DNA of 64,000 nucleotides from Myoxocephalus aenaeus (taxonomy: Eukaryota > Chordata > Actinopteri > Perciformes > Cottidae), in assembly GCA_038501785.1 (NCBI GenBank), contig JBAMJR010000240.1, forward strand, positions 422,001 through 486,000, given 5' to 3'. Shown one piece after another: positions 49,801 through 63,225 of the stretch. The position numbers were made by a program, and so were the translations under genes. The notes under the pieces are model-generated. The model ran no database searches, was not told the origin of the DNA, and was given only the letters and a program-made list of their open reading frames with translations. The stretch's first letter is position 1. Every line of letters begins with the position of its first letter.

Positions 49801-50966
49801 TGTTTCTGTCACAATCATGTATGCATGTTTAATTTGTTGTACTGGTGTCTCAGCATTCTTAGTGACTGTGTGTGTGCATGCACATATTAGCATGTGTGTG
49901 TGTGTTGTAATAGGTGCCCCCCGTAGCCTCCCCTTGTGCCAAGCCTTTAGCGGAGCCCTGTTTGCATAATTATGCTAATTCATTGTGCCATAGTGCTAAT
50001 TAGACCTTGTTAGACAATAGAGCTAGACTGGGAGCTGGCAGGCATACACACACATACACAGACACACGCTCTCTCAGACGGTTGTGTCAATGACAAGGTT
50101 TGTGGTCCCCCTCTGCGCCGTTTATACCGTGCTCTCTATAGAAATTGTTCTCTACTGGTGTGCTCTGGACTGAGCTCAGGTGTCTCTTACAATTCTGATT
50201 TAAACTAATGGAACAAAAATCAATGTGAAACAAGAATGCCACACAAACCTCCTCACAATCTAATACAATTGGTCCATGCCCAATCTGTAATTTTCTTCTG
50301 TTCTTTAGAGCGGTTGTTAATTGCTACTGTGCCTGCAATCTTTTTTATATTTTGTGTTTATCATTGTACATTGTGACGATAACCAATAACGCACACCTCA
50401 GTTTATTTTGGATTGACCATGAGATTTGATTATGAGTCAGTCCAGGACCCTTACTTAAAGAAGAAATAGATATTTCTTGAAATACAGATAACATAATGCA
50501 GTCAAATAAAAGGAATGTATTTTCCAAAGTGCATTGCAACTAAAATGTACATTGTCACTATTAGAAAGGAAAACATATGTATATTGTTAATAGAGTCTGA
50601 GCTTATTTTAAACTTTAAACTTTCCAAGACATTTGATGTAAGTACCTTGTAATGTCAGTGGTATCAGAGATTCTTTTAATATGTAAATACATTCTACGAC
50701 AATGAGCTAATGACCCCAACTGGGCTGTAGAGTTTATTTCTCATAGTGCAACACAAATTAATCTCACCGAGCACAAGTAAATGCTATTTTCATATGCTGT
50801 TTGCTATCTGTAATATGTTCTTGACTAAAATGCTTCATAACTGTTGTTTAAGATAATCTTTAGCCATTGCCACAGTTACTGTTTCTAAACTAATATAACC
50901 ACTAAACACAAAGAGAGTCACACAGTGAGTGGATCTAGCTTTTAAAGTGGGTATGCACATGTACAT

Positions 50967-50967
<1 letters not shown>

Positions 50968-51021
<54 letters not shown>
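50968..51021. repeat. (TG)n microsatellite, 27 units
   Basis: Uninterrupted TG array. Confidence 0.95.
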
Positions 51022-51022
<1 letters not shown>

Positions 51023-54000
51023 ACTTTGTGGTGCAGGAATGGGGGTTGAAGGTAGTGCTAGCAAGACTTGTGTGGCTTGAGGGCACATTGAAAGAGTTGC
51101 CGGTTGACTTAATTGAAAGTAAATGATTTTCGCTTCTGTGGCCTTGTCTCCTCCATCCGTTCACTGGAGGAAACAAGAAACAGGGACTTGCCTGAAGTAC
51201 TGTTGGGTGTTGGAAGCATCTTGACACTTGAGAAGTAAACAGTCGCCACGCTATATCTGAACACAAGTTGAAGCTAATGTGCAGATGCAGACATAAATGT
51301 TTATGTGCATGAACACATATGCATGTGCACACTGAAATTCCCTGCATTAAACCATTGTGACTTTTATCATAATAGGGATTGAAGGTGAGCTGCTTGGTGT
51401 AACTTTGCTCAGGGAGTCCTCTCCTATTATATCCAGCAGTTGATTATGTGAATTTGTGCATGACTGAATGATTGTGTGTGTGTGTGTGTGTGTCCAGATG
51501 CGTGTGCACGTTTGCACTATTACCAGTAAGCGGTGGGGATTAAGTTCAGGAAATGAGTAGAGCGTTAAAGGGTGCTTCCCTGCCCAGTGCTCTTGCATTG
51601 TCACCGCTGCTAATACTCAGCTAATTACAAGGACATACTTTAACAGCAAGCTCAGCCCGTAACCCTCATGTCTCTCCACTTCGTTCCCTTCCTTTCTTAG
51701 GTTACCCCCTCACCCTAGAATTAGGAGATGGAATGAAAGAGAGAAAGAAAAAAGAAAGAGTAATAACAGGGTCCCCCCCCCCCCCTCTGGACGGATACAA
51801 TTATTGGATTTTTCTCCATTTAAGTCACCCAACCCCTATGTGCCCCTCCTGGCAATGTCCCCTATGGTGCCTAAGCTCAGCATACACCGGTCCCTCCAAC
51901 CATGTAACACACACAGACACACACAAAGAAAAAGAGAGTATATCATTGAGTTGTGATTAACAGTTGAAACATCATGCAATCGAGTGGACCAAATCACATT
52001 AAATCCAATATACTCTACCTCATCATGTTATCTTTTAAGCTTTTATTCATGCAATTTTTTTTTTTTGTATTTTAAGAAAGTATAAAAGATGTAATAAAAG
52101 CTAAGGAGGCTGGACAAAGAAGGGCTCCCGCCGTGCTGTTAATACTTTTGTAGCACAAGTATATGGGTAATAAGTTGCTATGCCAACTTTTGTGGTATCA
52201 TAGCTAGGAATCCTTCTTTTTTAGATCACTAAACTCTGAGTCAAACATTTCGGTCAGTACACAAGCATAATGGTTCATTCAAAGCTAAAAATCTCAAAGA
52301 TATTCTTTTCTCTGATTGTAGCTACTGAGAGGCTATTTATTTTTTATTGGAGAAGCCTGGGCAGGCAATAAATAATCCTTTTAAATCATCACCTGCAGTC
52401 ACAATGATGAATACCCCTTTGGGTATAACTGCACAATAGTAGACTACAGGAGAGCGGCACAAATTTATGGAGCTTCAAGTATTAAGTAAGAAATCTACAT
52501 TCACACATTTTTAGAAAGCTGTTGAATTAGAGCTATACTATTAAATATTGAACTAGATTGAAGCATTTACCCAGTACATGTATAGCAAGATATAGCTGTC
52601 ACACTTACTGTCCATGCATACTTTGTCATTGTGTCGGTCTGAGTATTGTTGTGCACCATAAATGTATGCACACGCACACAAATGTGCGAAGCAAGCTTGC
52701 ATTAGAGAGCTAAGTGATTAGTGCATGGTAGTTAATTTGGCTCTCCTCCCTCTTGTTCCCATCAAGTGCACCATGTGTACTTCCAAAGGCACAAGTGCAC
52801 ACAGTGCAGCGTGCGTGTGCTTGTTTATGTGTGTGCAATGTGTGAATGTCCCTGATGATGTTTTAAAACAAATAGATGATTAATGTGATTAGTGTGTTGG
52901 TCGGGGAGGTAAACGGCTCTAGTAAATGGCTACACGGTCATATGGGAATAGGCTTTGGCTTCCATCCAAAACACTCAATTTGTGTTTGTGCGTGTGTTTC
53001 AGAATACCTTGCTTTGCATTGGTTTCACCTTTTTCATCTGATGTGAAGCATATTTCTGCAGTTTCTTTCCATATTTTTTTCTTTCCAGATTGCCACATTT
53101 ACACAAATTTGACACATTTACAACAAAAAAAAAAGCATAATTTCCTTGACGGGGAACAGTTTTCTTGCAGTTTCCTCTCACAAAAGGGTTCATGTCTCTA
53201 TTTTAAACCATTGAAAGAATAGAAACTTAAAGCTTTTTTTGATCACCAAAACCTTTCATGGGTCCTAGGAAACATTTTAAGAGCTCAGAAACATTGTTCT
53301 AGGTTTAGTTCTTGCCCCCGAAAGATGTACCAACTCCTAAGCTAGTACCGGAGGTAATGGCTTTAACTTTGTCTTCTGTTTAATTTACAGCGTGAGATGG
53401 GCATGCAAAAATATATTTAGTTGTTGCAAACGTGGAGATTTATCAAATATGATCAATACATTGATCTTTAGTTGATGTGACGTTTTCAAAAAGCCACAAC
53501 AGCCTGTCAACTTGTCCTGAAACTGCTGATGTGTTGGTTATTTAGCTAAGGAGCCATTAACTTTCTTAGTGACTCACTCTACAGCTTTAATGCACAAACT
53601 GCTCCAGTACTTGTTCACTCTGTCAGTCTCTTTCTGTCTGGAGACTCCCTAAATAGCCCCAGAGGGCCAGTTGTCTGCGCTAATGCTAAAGTAGGTGTTG
53701 TTGCTAATGGCCGTGCTGAATGCTAATGGGAGCTAGCGTGGGCCTTTGAGGGGAAAGTTAACTGATTTTCAAGTGCCCCCCTGAGAGACTTCCTTAATCG
53801 CTAACTAGCTGTAGCATCTCTCTGGGGCTCCAGGCTGAAGGGACTGAAGCTGTTATAGCTGTTGTAACGGCAAACTGCCATATTGGGTTGTGGCTTTACT
53901 CCTTTATTTCAGCATATAATAGGACAAATATTAGATTTTAGCCGAAGAAGTTAGATAGAGTTAAAGACAATGATCAAATATATCTTTGTGATGTAAAGGT

Positions 54001-55205
54001 TATGAAACGCTACAAAATGAGCAACCTTAATTATGAGGTTATATGGCTTTTGATGAGTTTTAGGCCTATTTCATATTCACCCACTTTACACACACCTCTT
54101 TAACTCTCTTATTCTGTCCACAGCAGGCCATGGCGCCACAGACCTTTTGTGTTTGCCAGCTGAGGCTGAAACTCTCTCGCTCTCTCCCTCCCCCTCTCTC
54201 TCTCTTTTTCTCTCAAACCAAGATTCAATGATGGATATGTTTTTAAGTCCATACAGTGACATTTAAATAATGTATTAATATGGAACAATAGTAACTTTTT
54301 TTCACCAGTCAACAACAAAAAGAAGATCCACTACAGTAGATGGCAGGAGGTTGAGTTTGTCAGAGTTTACGAGGTACACCTGAAAGCACCATGGGCAGTT
54401 TCTGTCGGTGCCCACATGCTTTACCGTACAAAGCAATCCATTTTAAGTAGAGATAGTGCTGCTGAAGTTGCAAAAACAGTTGAGCACTTTTTTTTTTGGA
54501 GTCTCTAAATCTTCTGCAGCCTACAAGCAGTAGTTTTTCTGTCAATGAAGTGTTTGTTGTTTATGTAGCTCGTAGGGAAGGCAAAATGTTGCCACACTGC
54601 GCCGTATTATACATACTTTGAAAGGTAATGTCATGATCTACAGGTCACTCCGAATAAATAATCAAATATAGTTTAAAAGGCAAACTTAAATGAACAATTT
54701 TCACTGAAAACCATTTTACCTTCCTGTTCAAAAGTAATTTTTCACTCTACTGGATGGTGGCCATCTTGGATTACTGGATCAAAATGACATGATTCTTGGT
54801 TCTCTGGTTAAAATAGTTATTTTCACACCCCAGGATTTGGGGGCTGATTTTTGTTTTGTTTTGTTTTTGGAGATTAGGAAGGGGCGCAGGTAGAAATGAA
54901 GGAGCAATGACACAGTTTCCAACATCATGTTTTATTCTCTTGAACTCTTTTCTTGTACCCCTTATCTCTGAAGATACAGGGGTAGAGGCCTGATATACCA
55001 CTAGGTTCTGATGTTGCCGAACACAAAACCTATTTTTTTTTTTTAAGGCTTATATGCACATGCACACAGCAAACATGTGTGCGTGTACTTAACATGTAAG
55101 TGGGTGTGTCTCAGTAGGGACTGAAAGGATTACAGGAAGATTGGTGTGCAACCAGGTTGCTAGACGGGTCCCCTCCAAATTCTCTGTGCTGCCCCACTGG
55201 GCCTT

Positions 55206-55206
<1 letters not shown>

Positions 55207-55263
<57 letters not shown>
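55207..55263. repeat. Compound CT / GT microsatellite
   Basis: (CT)n followed directly by (GT)n of about 20 units. Shorter GT arrays lie nearby at 55833-55858 and 56226-56255, and an ATT array at 56338-56360. Confidence 0.95.
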
Positions 55264-55264
<1 letters not shown>

Positions 55265-56224
55265 TCTTTTTCAGTACCCTACATTTTTCTTTCTTTCACC
55301 CTTTTGTGATTTTTTGAGTCTAGTTACAAACTTTTATCTTAGCTGTAAAAAACAACAACTGAATATAATGAGGGAAAGCTTTCTTTAAAGTAAACAATAC
55401 ATTTTGGAAGATTGTTAAGATGGTTCACTCAGCAGCACAGTTGTCGCTTACTATGACAGTTTCTCTTCCTGTGCTGCTGGTAACATCTTCCCTCCCGGTT
55501 TCATTGCTTTCCTCTCTGCTGTGCTTCTTTCCACCCTCACTGCCTTCCTCTCACTCTCTCCACCCACCAGTGATTGCACAATCTTCCCATCTCCACCATA
55601 ATCATAACAGCCCGGATTCTGTGCCAGTGTGTAACCACTTCCAGTCTGCACACACAGAAAACACATACTGACGCACACATGCACGTGTCCTGGAGGAGAA
55701 ATACAGTTGGAGCTTTTATGCTGCTTTCCCAAGTGGCTGTTTTCGAGCGCAGGCACAATGGAGGGCCTAATGTGGATTTGTTTAGAGAGCTGGTTAATTG
55801 GAGTGGGATGCTCTAATTGCACCTCTTTCATGGTGTGTGTGTGTGTGTGTGTGTGTGCGTGTGTGTTTGTGGATGTGTGTGTGAATGTGAGTGTCACCTG
55901 GCCTTTGTTTGGACTGTGTGTGGGAAAACATTTGCTCAGCTATAACTACACTACACAAACACTATAAGCTACATAACACACACATAAGGGCTGTGAAGTG
56001 TCTAAGTACAGAGAGCGGAAGGGAAAAAAATAGACAGAGAAAGAATACATGAATAGTACGCCTTTTTATAATAAGTATAAGCTACTGTATGGGCAAAGCA
56101 TTTATGTGAATGCACAACTTGTGTTTGCACATGTGCTTGTTATACATGTGCTTCCCTCTGTCTCTTTTTGTTGGTGCCATCCCCCAGTTGGGGGTGCTCT
56201 AAGTCTTTGTATGACTTCACTGCT

Positions 56225-56257
<33 letters not shown>

Positions 56258-56660
56258 ACGGATGCCTGGCTATTATTTGTCTTTTGACACTTGTAGGGTT
56301 GTGAAATGGGAAAATCTCGGAAAATATATAGTATACATTATTATTATTATTATTATTATTAGTTACAATAACAAGGAGCACTGAGGCCCAACCCCTTACA
56401 AATGCACTTTTTTCTTTTAATTTGTCACCCATCTGAATGTAAAACGTGAAATGACAAACAATGGAAGAAATACAATAAATAATAACACAGTTTTAAATGA
56501 ATTAGGAGTAGTTTGATCCACTTTCTAAATATTTTCTTTCATTCCCTTTTCTTTCGTCCACTCTCTATTTCCTCCTCCTCGACTGAATCCATTTGTTTTC
56601 CCTCTTTACTTTCTGTCTGTGCAGTTCTCTTTCAGTCTCGGTCCACCATCCACTTATGAT

Positions 56661-56713
56661 GTGTGTGTGTGTGTGTGTGTGTGTGGGTGTGTGTGTGTGT
56701 GTGTGTGTGTGTG
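56661..56713. repeat. (GT)n microsatellite
   Basis: GT array with one GGGT interruption. Confidence 0.95.
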
Positions 56714-57584
56714 GTACCTCTGTGTGAGTGCAAACACATGGCGTGCCCTAAGTGGGCCATAGGCCTAAAGCTGATCAATGAACATCATTTAAGCCCATTC
56801 TCATCCTGCACACGCGCACACACACACATGCGCACGCACGCACACACATGGCTTTGCTGATCAATTGAAAATAAGTGTCATTCACTGTCTGCTAAAGGAT
56901 ATGGACAGAGCCAGGATGGTCTGTCTCTATTTCTTTTTAGACTTTTCTTTGTGTGCTTATGTGTTTAGTTTTTGTTTGGAATCACGAAACAAGAGAGTGA
57001 TCTCTTTTGTTAACGTAAGTGTATGTGTTTGCCTTTCTCTTTGTGTGTGTGTGTGTCTGTCTTCAGGTGAATGCATGTGTTTGCAGGGTCAGTCTAAATG
57101 GAGATGTATTATTAGTAACCATTCTGTGTTGGTCACTGTAGCTCCCTAGCAAGGCAATCAGATCACTTAAGAGGCTTCTTGGTCTATGGTCTATGGCCTA
57201 AAGCTTACTGTCTCTCCTTGTATGCGTCTCTCTCTCTCCATCCTTTAATGCCCCTCTCCAACACACACAAAAAACCCCAGAAGCCATGGCCATCACCCCT
57301 TATCTCCTCTCCTCACCCTGTCTCTCCTCTCTACCACTCCTGCCTCCTGTCCTTTACCTCCATGGGGGAAACAGGACAAGGTCATGAAGATAAACACAGA
57401 AAAGTGAAAGTGGAAGAGAGCGAGCGAGAGACAGAGAGAGCTGAAATGAACCATCTCATTTGGACATTAGCCCCTGGGCGGCTGTGGTGAGAGGCTAGCT
57501 AGCCTTGCGGATAATGCCCAATTGTGTATAAGGCATTATTTAGCTTCAGTTAGTCGGCTGCTTTGACAAGCTATTACTGGAAAG

Positions 57585-57698
<114 letters not shown>

Positions 57699-57778
57699 TG
57701 CACGATACTCCAGTACACCAGCAATGTGTAAGTAAAGTAATGCCTATGCTACTGGGTCTCAGGGGCCGTTAACCACAT

Positions 57779-57780
<2 letters not shown>

Positions 57781-57848
<68 letters not shown>
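57781..57848. repeat. (CA)n microsatellite, 34 units
   Basis: Pure CA array, the inverted partner of the GT array at 57587-57696. Confidence 0.97.
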
Positions 57849-57851
<3 letters not shown>

Positions 57852-57903
57852 TTTTGTGTGTGTCTTGACAGCATGCTTAGTGGACTGTTTCCATCCATGC
57901 ATG

Positions 57904-58080
57904 CACAGTGACGGAGACAACATTACCACCGAGAGTCAGCTCTTTGTGCTGCACATAAACCCTGTGCACTTGAGTAGGCTGTTTAGTGAGCGGTCCCTTA
58001 ACCCCGGTGACACTCAGGAGTTTGATAGTGAAACCCATGAATCTGTTCCCATGGACCCATTCCAGACAGAGGAGCTGTAG
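57904..58080 (+). other. Unassigned open stretch with exon-like left border
   Basis: After a CACAG at about 57902-57906 a frame stays open for 58 codons to a TAG at 58078-58080. It starts DGDNITTESQLFVLHINPVH and ends VPMDPFQTEEL. Composition is ordinary and not repeat-driven. I do not recognise the peptide, and it does not match the expected next camkmt exon. It could be a chance frame, a terminal exon of an unknown transcript, or a decayed fragment of another gene. The opposite strand is also open across it, which lowers confidence. Confidence 0.25.
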
Positions 58081-58354
58081 TCCAGACTCCCAAATACACA
58101 TCCATATCAAACCCACATTAGGTACGAAGACAGAAAGGCAGCTTCATCTATATTGTATCTTGAATTATTTTTTATGTTTTGACCATTTTAGACACTTCAG
58201 TTTGTGACATTCTTACAGTTTTGATATGTATCACCACATGTAAGATACTTTTGTGCAGTTTGGGTTTTTAGCTAACTAAGGCCACATTTAAGATTTTTTT
58301 TTAATTTATTTATGCTATACATTACTTTCTAATTTGTCGATTTGATCCATCATT

Positions 58355-58470
58355 TAGTTTATGAAATGTCAGAAAATAGTGAGAAATTTCCAGAAGCTCA
58401 AGTTGATGTTTTCAAGTTGCTTATCTTTCGTGACCAAAAACCCAAAGATATTCAATTTTTCTCTAGCTGA
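58355..58470. repeat. Interspersed repeat fragment
   Basis: The sequence 'GAAATGTCAGAAAATAGTGA', then 'CAGAAGCTCAAGTTGATG', then 'CCAAAAACCCAAAGATATTC' follows the order of a very common dispersed fish repeat. The ends are not defined. Confidence 0.55.
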
Positions 58471-59186
58471 TCGGAACAGTTTAGCTCTACTTGTATATCG
58501 AGGAGCTTTCAGTAATAGACAGTGTAAACAAACCAAAAAGACAAGTCAAACTATAACCAACCAGAAGTGTTTTAAAAGGCACTTACGATGTGTCTGATCG
58601 ACACGTCCTCATTATCAAAGAGATGCTTAACATTGTCCAATACATCGTTTGTTTCCAACTGTCCTCCATTGTTTTATTGTTTATTATATAGCTATACTGT
58701 ATCATGAAGATGTATTGTCTGCAAGTGTGAAGCAAGGCTCTATGTTACCTCTGTTCCTCTGCCTTTACCGTTAGACACATGTATTTTCATGATATCTCCA
58801 TGACACCCATGAGCCTCGCCATCTCCTGACCACTCAGAGGATCAAAACAACTATTAACTGTTATGAATGTTCCACTGAACTGTATGTTTGTCTTCGTGCT
58901 GGTGTGACCCACACAGCCTGCATTGCTGTTTGAAAGAAATGTAAAGTTCCCGTGTTCGTCTCAGCCACTGTTGGTAGTGAAATTGGTAACATTTTCTATG
59001 TCTATAAACCATTGCAAACATACATATAGTTTGTTAAAATCTGCCTGTAGCACTCTATAATTATAGTTATAAGCTCTCATAAATATCCATAATGCTAACA
59101 ATAATCCAAAAAATGTTTGATGATCAGAACATCTCTCATTTAATGTGCTGTAACTCTGTTACGTTGTTCATTCTGTACACATGGCA

Positions 59187-59375
59187 TCTTCTGTCCATCC
59201 CGGGAGAGGGATCCTCCTCTGTTGCTCTCCTGAAGGTTTCTTCCTTTTTCTATGTTTTGGGGGAGTTTTTCCCTGTGAGGTCCTGGGACAGGGATGTCTT
59301 ATGTGTACAGACTGTAAGTAAAGCCCTCTGAGGCTAATTTGTGATTTTGGGCTATACAAAATAAACTGAATTGAA
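59187..59375 (+). mobile_element. 3' end of a teleost retroposon
   Basis: Carries 'CTGTCCATCCCGGGAGAGGG' 'ATCCTCCTCTGTTGCTCTCC', then 'GGGGGAGTTTTTCCCTGTGA', 'AAAGCCCTCTGAGGCTAATT' and 'GTGATTTTGGGCTATACAAA' 'ATAAACTGAATTGAA'. This series, ending in AATAAA plus a short GAATT tail, is a highly recurrent dispersed repeat in teleosts and looks like a retroposon 3' end. The 79-codon frame across it is not a gene. Confidence 0.75.
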
Positions 59376-59459
59376 CTCAGCATTTTATAATGTGAAAAAA
59401 TCAAAGTTCAAATTCATGTTAAAGATTAAAAAACTTGCAATTATTAACTTGTGTTCATG

Positions 59460-59464
<5 letters not shown>

Positions 59465-59498
<34 letters not shown>
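59465..59498. repeat. (TA)n microsatellite
   Basis: Uninterrupted TA array of 17 units, 90 bases after the retroposon tail. Confidence 0.95.
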
Positions 59499-59502
<4 letters not shown>

Positions 59503-59733
59503 TGTAGTCCTGAATTCTGCACTTTTCTTCTGTATTTATTTAAAGTAAATGGGTAAAAAGAAAAAGTCCTGATGATCCTGTCCCCCATATATGCACCATA
59601 CAGTAAAACATGGATGAAACGAGGACAGAGGGGAGGAGAGGAGGATGTCTAATAGAGATATATCATTACACTGTTATACGTGTAATCTATTGTGCTGCCA
59701 TTGAACAGCAGCAGCATGAGTTTGGCAGTAGGC

Positions 59734-59736
<3 letters not shown>

Positions 59737-59797
<61 letters not shown>
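59737..59797. repeat. (AC)n microsatellite, 30 units
   Basis: Uninterrupted AC array. Confidence 0.95.
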
Positions 59798-59802
<5 letters not shown>

Positions 59803-60107
59803 ACGCTGTGCCTCCAGTGGGGCAGTAATAGAGGGTGTGAGTGTATTAGTCGCTACAGTCCAAGTGTTAAGTGCTGGCCTGGTGTGTGTGAGATCGATGA
59901 CAGCCGGGCGGCCCCTCATCCACACGCACACACATCGGCACACACAGAGCTGTGACACATAGCCCGGGGTCAGGGGTCATACACAGACATCTCTGTCTCT
60001 AAAACACACACGGACAGCTCTCTCTCGCTACTTCTGTGTGCGTGTATATACGTATCAAAAACACTCTTTTTATATTACACACACACACACACGCATATAT
60101 AGAGAGA

Positions 60108-60108
<1 letters not shown>

Positions 60109-60169
<61 letters not shown>
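60109..60169. repeat. (AC)n microsatellite, 30 units
   Basis: AC array preceded by a short CA block (60077-60092) and a GAGA spacer. Confidence 0.95.
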
Positions 60170-60170
<1 letters not shown>

Positions 60171-60179
60171 CCATACATA

Positions 60180-62730
60180 TACCCATCCTGTCCGGTGACC
60201 ATAGGGAGGGGCCTGCTGTCAAGCACCGGTGGTCCATCGATACGCTGGCAGAGCACTAATGCCTGCTGTCTGCTGATGGACGCTGGCCTGCCTCCAGGGA
60301 CCATTATACTCACTGGGACACAGACAGACTCACACATACGCAAACACACATCAGTGCACTAACATGGAACAAATAAACAAACCTTACTAGTACTTGCATG
60401 AACACACAGTATACTAGTACTCACAGGCTCTAATTCCTCAAATACATGTACGTACAGTAAATTCATGCATTTGCATTTGTCAGTGTATTCGACGCGCTGC
60501 ACATTTTTGAGATTGTGAAACTCACATTAGTGTTGGATAGAGGTTGGACTCTCTGAACAGCTCTGTAACAATGCATATTTGTTGATTTACCAAATATGGC
60601 AAATGATGGACCTGCATTTAATGTGTCTTCTTAGAATAGTGCAGTTTGGTGGGAAATAATACGTACACATTTTATTTAAGATATAGAACCACGTAAAAGT
60701 CCTAAAAAAAGTCCAACAAACATCACCTGCAACTTTGAAGTAAACACGGAAACAAACGGCATATTAAAGGGAGTAAAACTGGTAAAACAACTAGATAAAT
60801 ACACTGTTTAGAAAATTGCTTCAGTAATTAGATTGACATGTCACTTTGATGAATGTGGTCAATTTTCACAAAGGAAGTTATTTCTTGCAAATCGGGGACT
60901 GTACACAGCATTTGCCACCGTGACTTGCTGCTGTGGTATTTTGTGGTGTCGTCCGACACAAACCTCTTCTCTGCTGACCTGAGCCAGACAGTATAGGGTC
61001 AATAGGTCGTCACATTCACATGGCTGAAATCACCAGAGTGCTGCAGAATCAAGTGCTATGTTGTGATCCTTTGCCTTGCTATCCACCGAACTTCAATCCA
61101 GACACCATTAGTGCTTACTCTCCTCTACTTTACTGTGGCTTTTTAGTTTAGTTTTTTTTCTTCATTCCATTTTCCTCAGCACCAGAACCCTCGCTTCTGC
61201 AGCTCCCTCAAATCCATCCAATTGAATGCACTCTCACAGGTCTGTAATACTCGCTGAGTGTCAGGACCTCTTTAAGTGAATTAGCTGAAGAACAGGTGTG
61301 CTGAAGAGAGGGAGATGATAGAACAGATATCTAGGAGACCCTACTGTGGATGAAGTGAAGATCGTTCATCTGTTTGAATTCTTCAGGTGTCGTGCCCTTA
61401 CCTGGTCCCACTATCACATGTAAAACTACCAGTGTTTTCTATTTATCGGCTGTATTTGGGTAGCCCCAAGAGTTTTTTTATCATTCAGAGGAAACACCAT
61501 ACTAATCTAATACGGATCTAAGACGCAGCTCGCTGCAGTCCTCATTGGACATACCCCAATAATGTACTCAAAAGTCCATTAAATTACATATAAAGTTTAT
61601 TTCATTTTGTCTTTCAGCCTAAATAAACTAGCTTAACACTGAGCTATATATTGGTTAGGTTACAGAACATTAAAGTCACGGGCATGTTTTCCTTTCACGG
61701 TGTGTTTATGCAATAAATAAAAAAAGAAGATATATCACTCGCTTCATGAAGTCCTGGAGTTGTCTCAGACTATATTATTCATGACGGTCACCCAATGCAG
61801 TCTAATTTGTATGTTTTGATAGTGTTTTGATGGAGTTTACATCAGAAGTTAGAGTATATCAGGCTGTTTAGATAGATACATTTCAGGGGATTTATTGATG
61901 ACAATAAACCATGAACATTAACTAAAGCCAGTGTTATCCTTTGAAGGCCTGATTAACACGCCTTTAAAGGATCAGTAAAAGTGCTATAAGGAAATGCAAC
62001 GGAAGTTTCTTTGTACATGTTAAATTGTTTGGATTAGAAGGGCATTTATCTCCATGCTTGGCTGCATGCTGTTATTACCAATAGATTTTTTAAATGTAGT
62101 TATATTACGTTTCTCCTGAGTGAGTGGGCGGCTTTTATGTATAGCAACAATTTGATTTAAAACGGAGCCATTATACTTAGAGAATATCACCTAAATAGGG
62201 TTGTGATCTTATTCAGCCCTTTGTATCCATGGATGTCAGCAACAGGAAAAGTCTGGTTTTGTTCCAATATTGGTATCTGTGCTCTATGAATTCCTCATTA
62301 GACCAGTTAATTACTACACAACACTGCAACGGAGTCTTTGTTTTATCGGCTCAGCACAATAAAGAGGCATCCCTAGAGCTAAGAGAAACCACAGGCACAT
62401 AATATAATAACACAAGGGGGGGAAAGAAAGTGTAACAAGTTAGAATAAGCTCTTGATGGTATTTGGAGCAAATCCACATTAGATGAAAAGAATACGGTAA
62501 TTATAATTGATAGAAAGCCTGTGTATATGTGCTGTTAGTGTAAAGGCCACGAGTAGAGTTGTAGAGGAGACGGGGAAGAGTGAAAGCAAAGTGTAACATG
62601 ATGAGCGAGAAAACAGTGAAAGGACACCTTGAGAAAAGGAGAAAAAGAGGAAGATGGGTCCTGACAGGAGAAGGGGGCTGTCTACAGATGTGCCTGCATC
62701 AAATCCAGACGCCTGTGGGCATCATCACAG
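60180..62730. other. Unique-looking non-coding stretch
   Basis: About 2.5 kb with no exon, no long microsatellite and no recognised repeat; AT-rich after 60,360. It is the longest microsatellite-free piece of the camkmt intron. Confidence 0.4.
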
Positions 62731-63173
62731 TACATGCACTTACACACACACACACACACACACACCCACACTCACATACACACACAAATGCACACACAGA
62801 TGCACAGTGATAACCCATCAGCACTGGCCAAGTGTTGTTTAATCCAACCTGACTTGCACTCGACAGAAAAAGCAAATTCACTTCCACTCACAGTCTGGAA
62901 AACGGAGCACTCTTCACATAAATGGCAGCGCTCTGAATTACCCCGTTTATGTGTGTGTGTGCCCGCTGGCATGCACACGTGCGCACACTCCACAGCTCAT
63001 GTTTTTATTTTTGTGATGATTTTTTCAGTGTGCTTGTGCGTGTGTGTTTACATGTATTGGTGGTGACAACCTCTTCAGCAGTACTCCCTTCATTGTGTGA
63101 CAGGCAGATAGCTAGGCGGCTCTGCTCCCTATTGTTAGGGGGCTGTCATCAAACCCTGCTTGTACAGTTAGTT

Positions 63174-63178
<5 letters not shown>

Positions 63179-63222
<44 letters not shown>
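63179..63222. repeat. (GT)n microsatellite, 22 units
   Basis: Uninterrupted GT array. A short CA array lies at 62741-62765 and another at 63586-63600. Confidence 0.95.

Positions 63223-63225
<3 letters not shown>

Noticed and set aside
59092..59331. 79-codon plus-strand frame
   Set aside because: It crosses a very common teleost retroposon 3' end.
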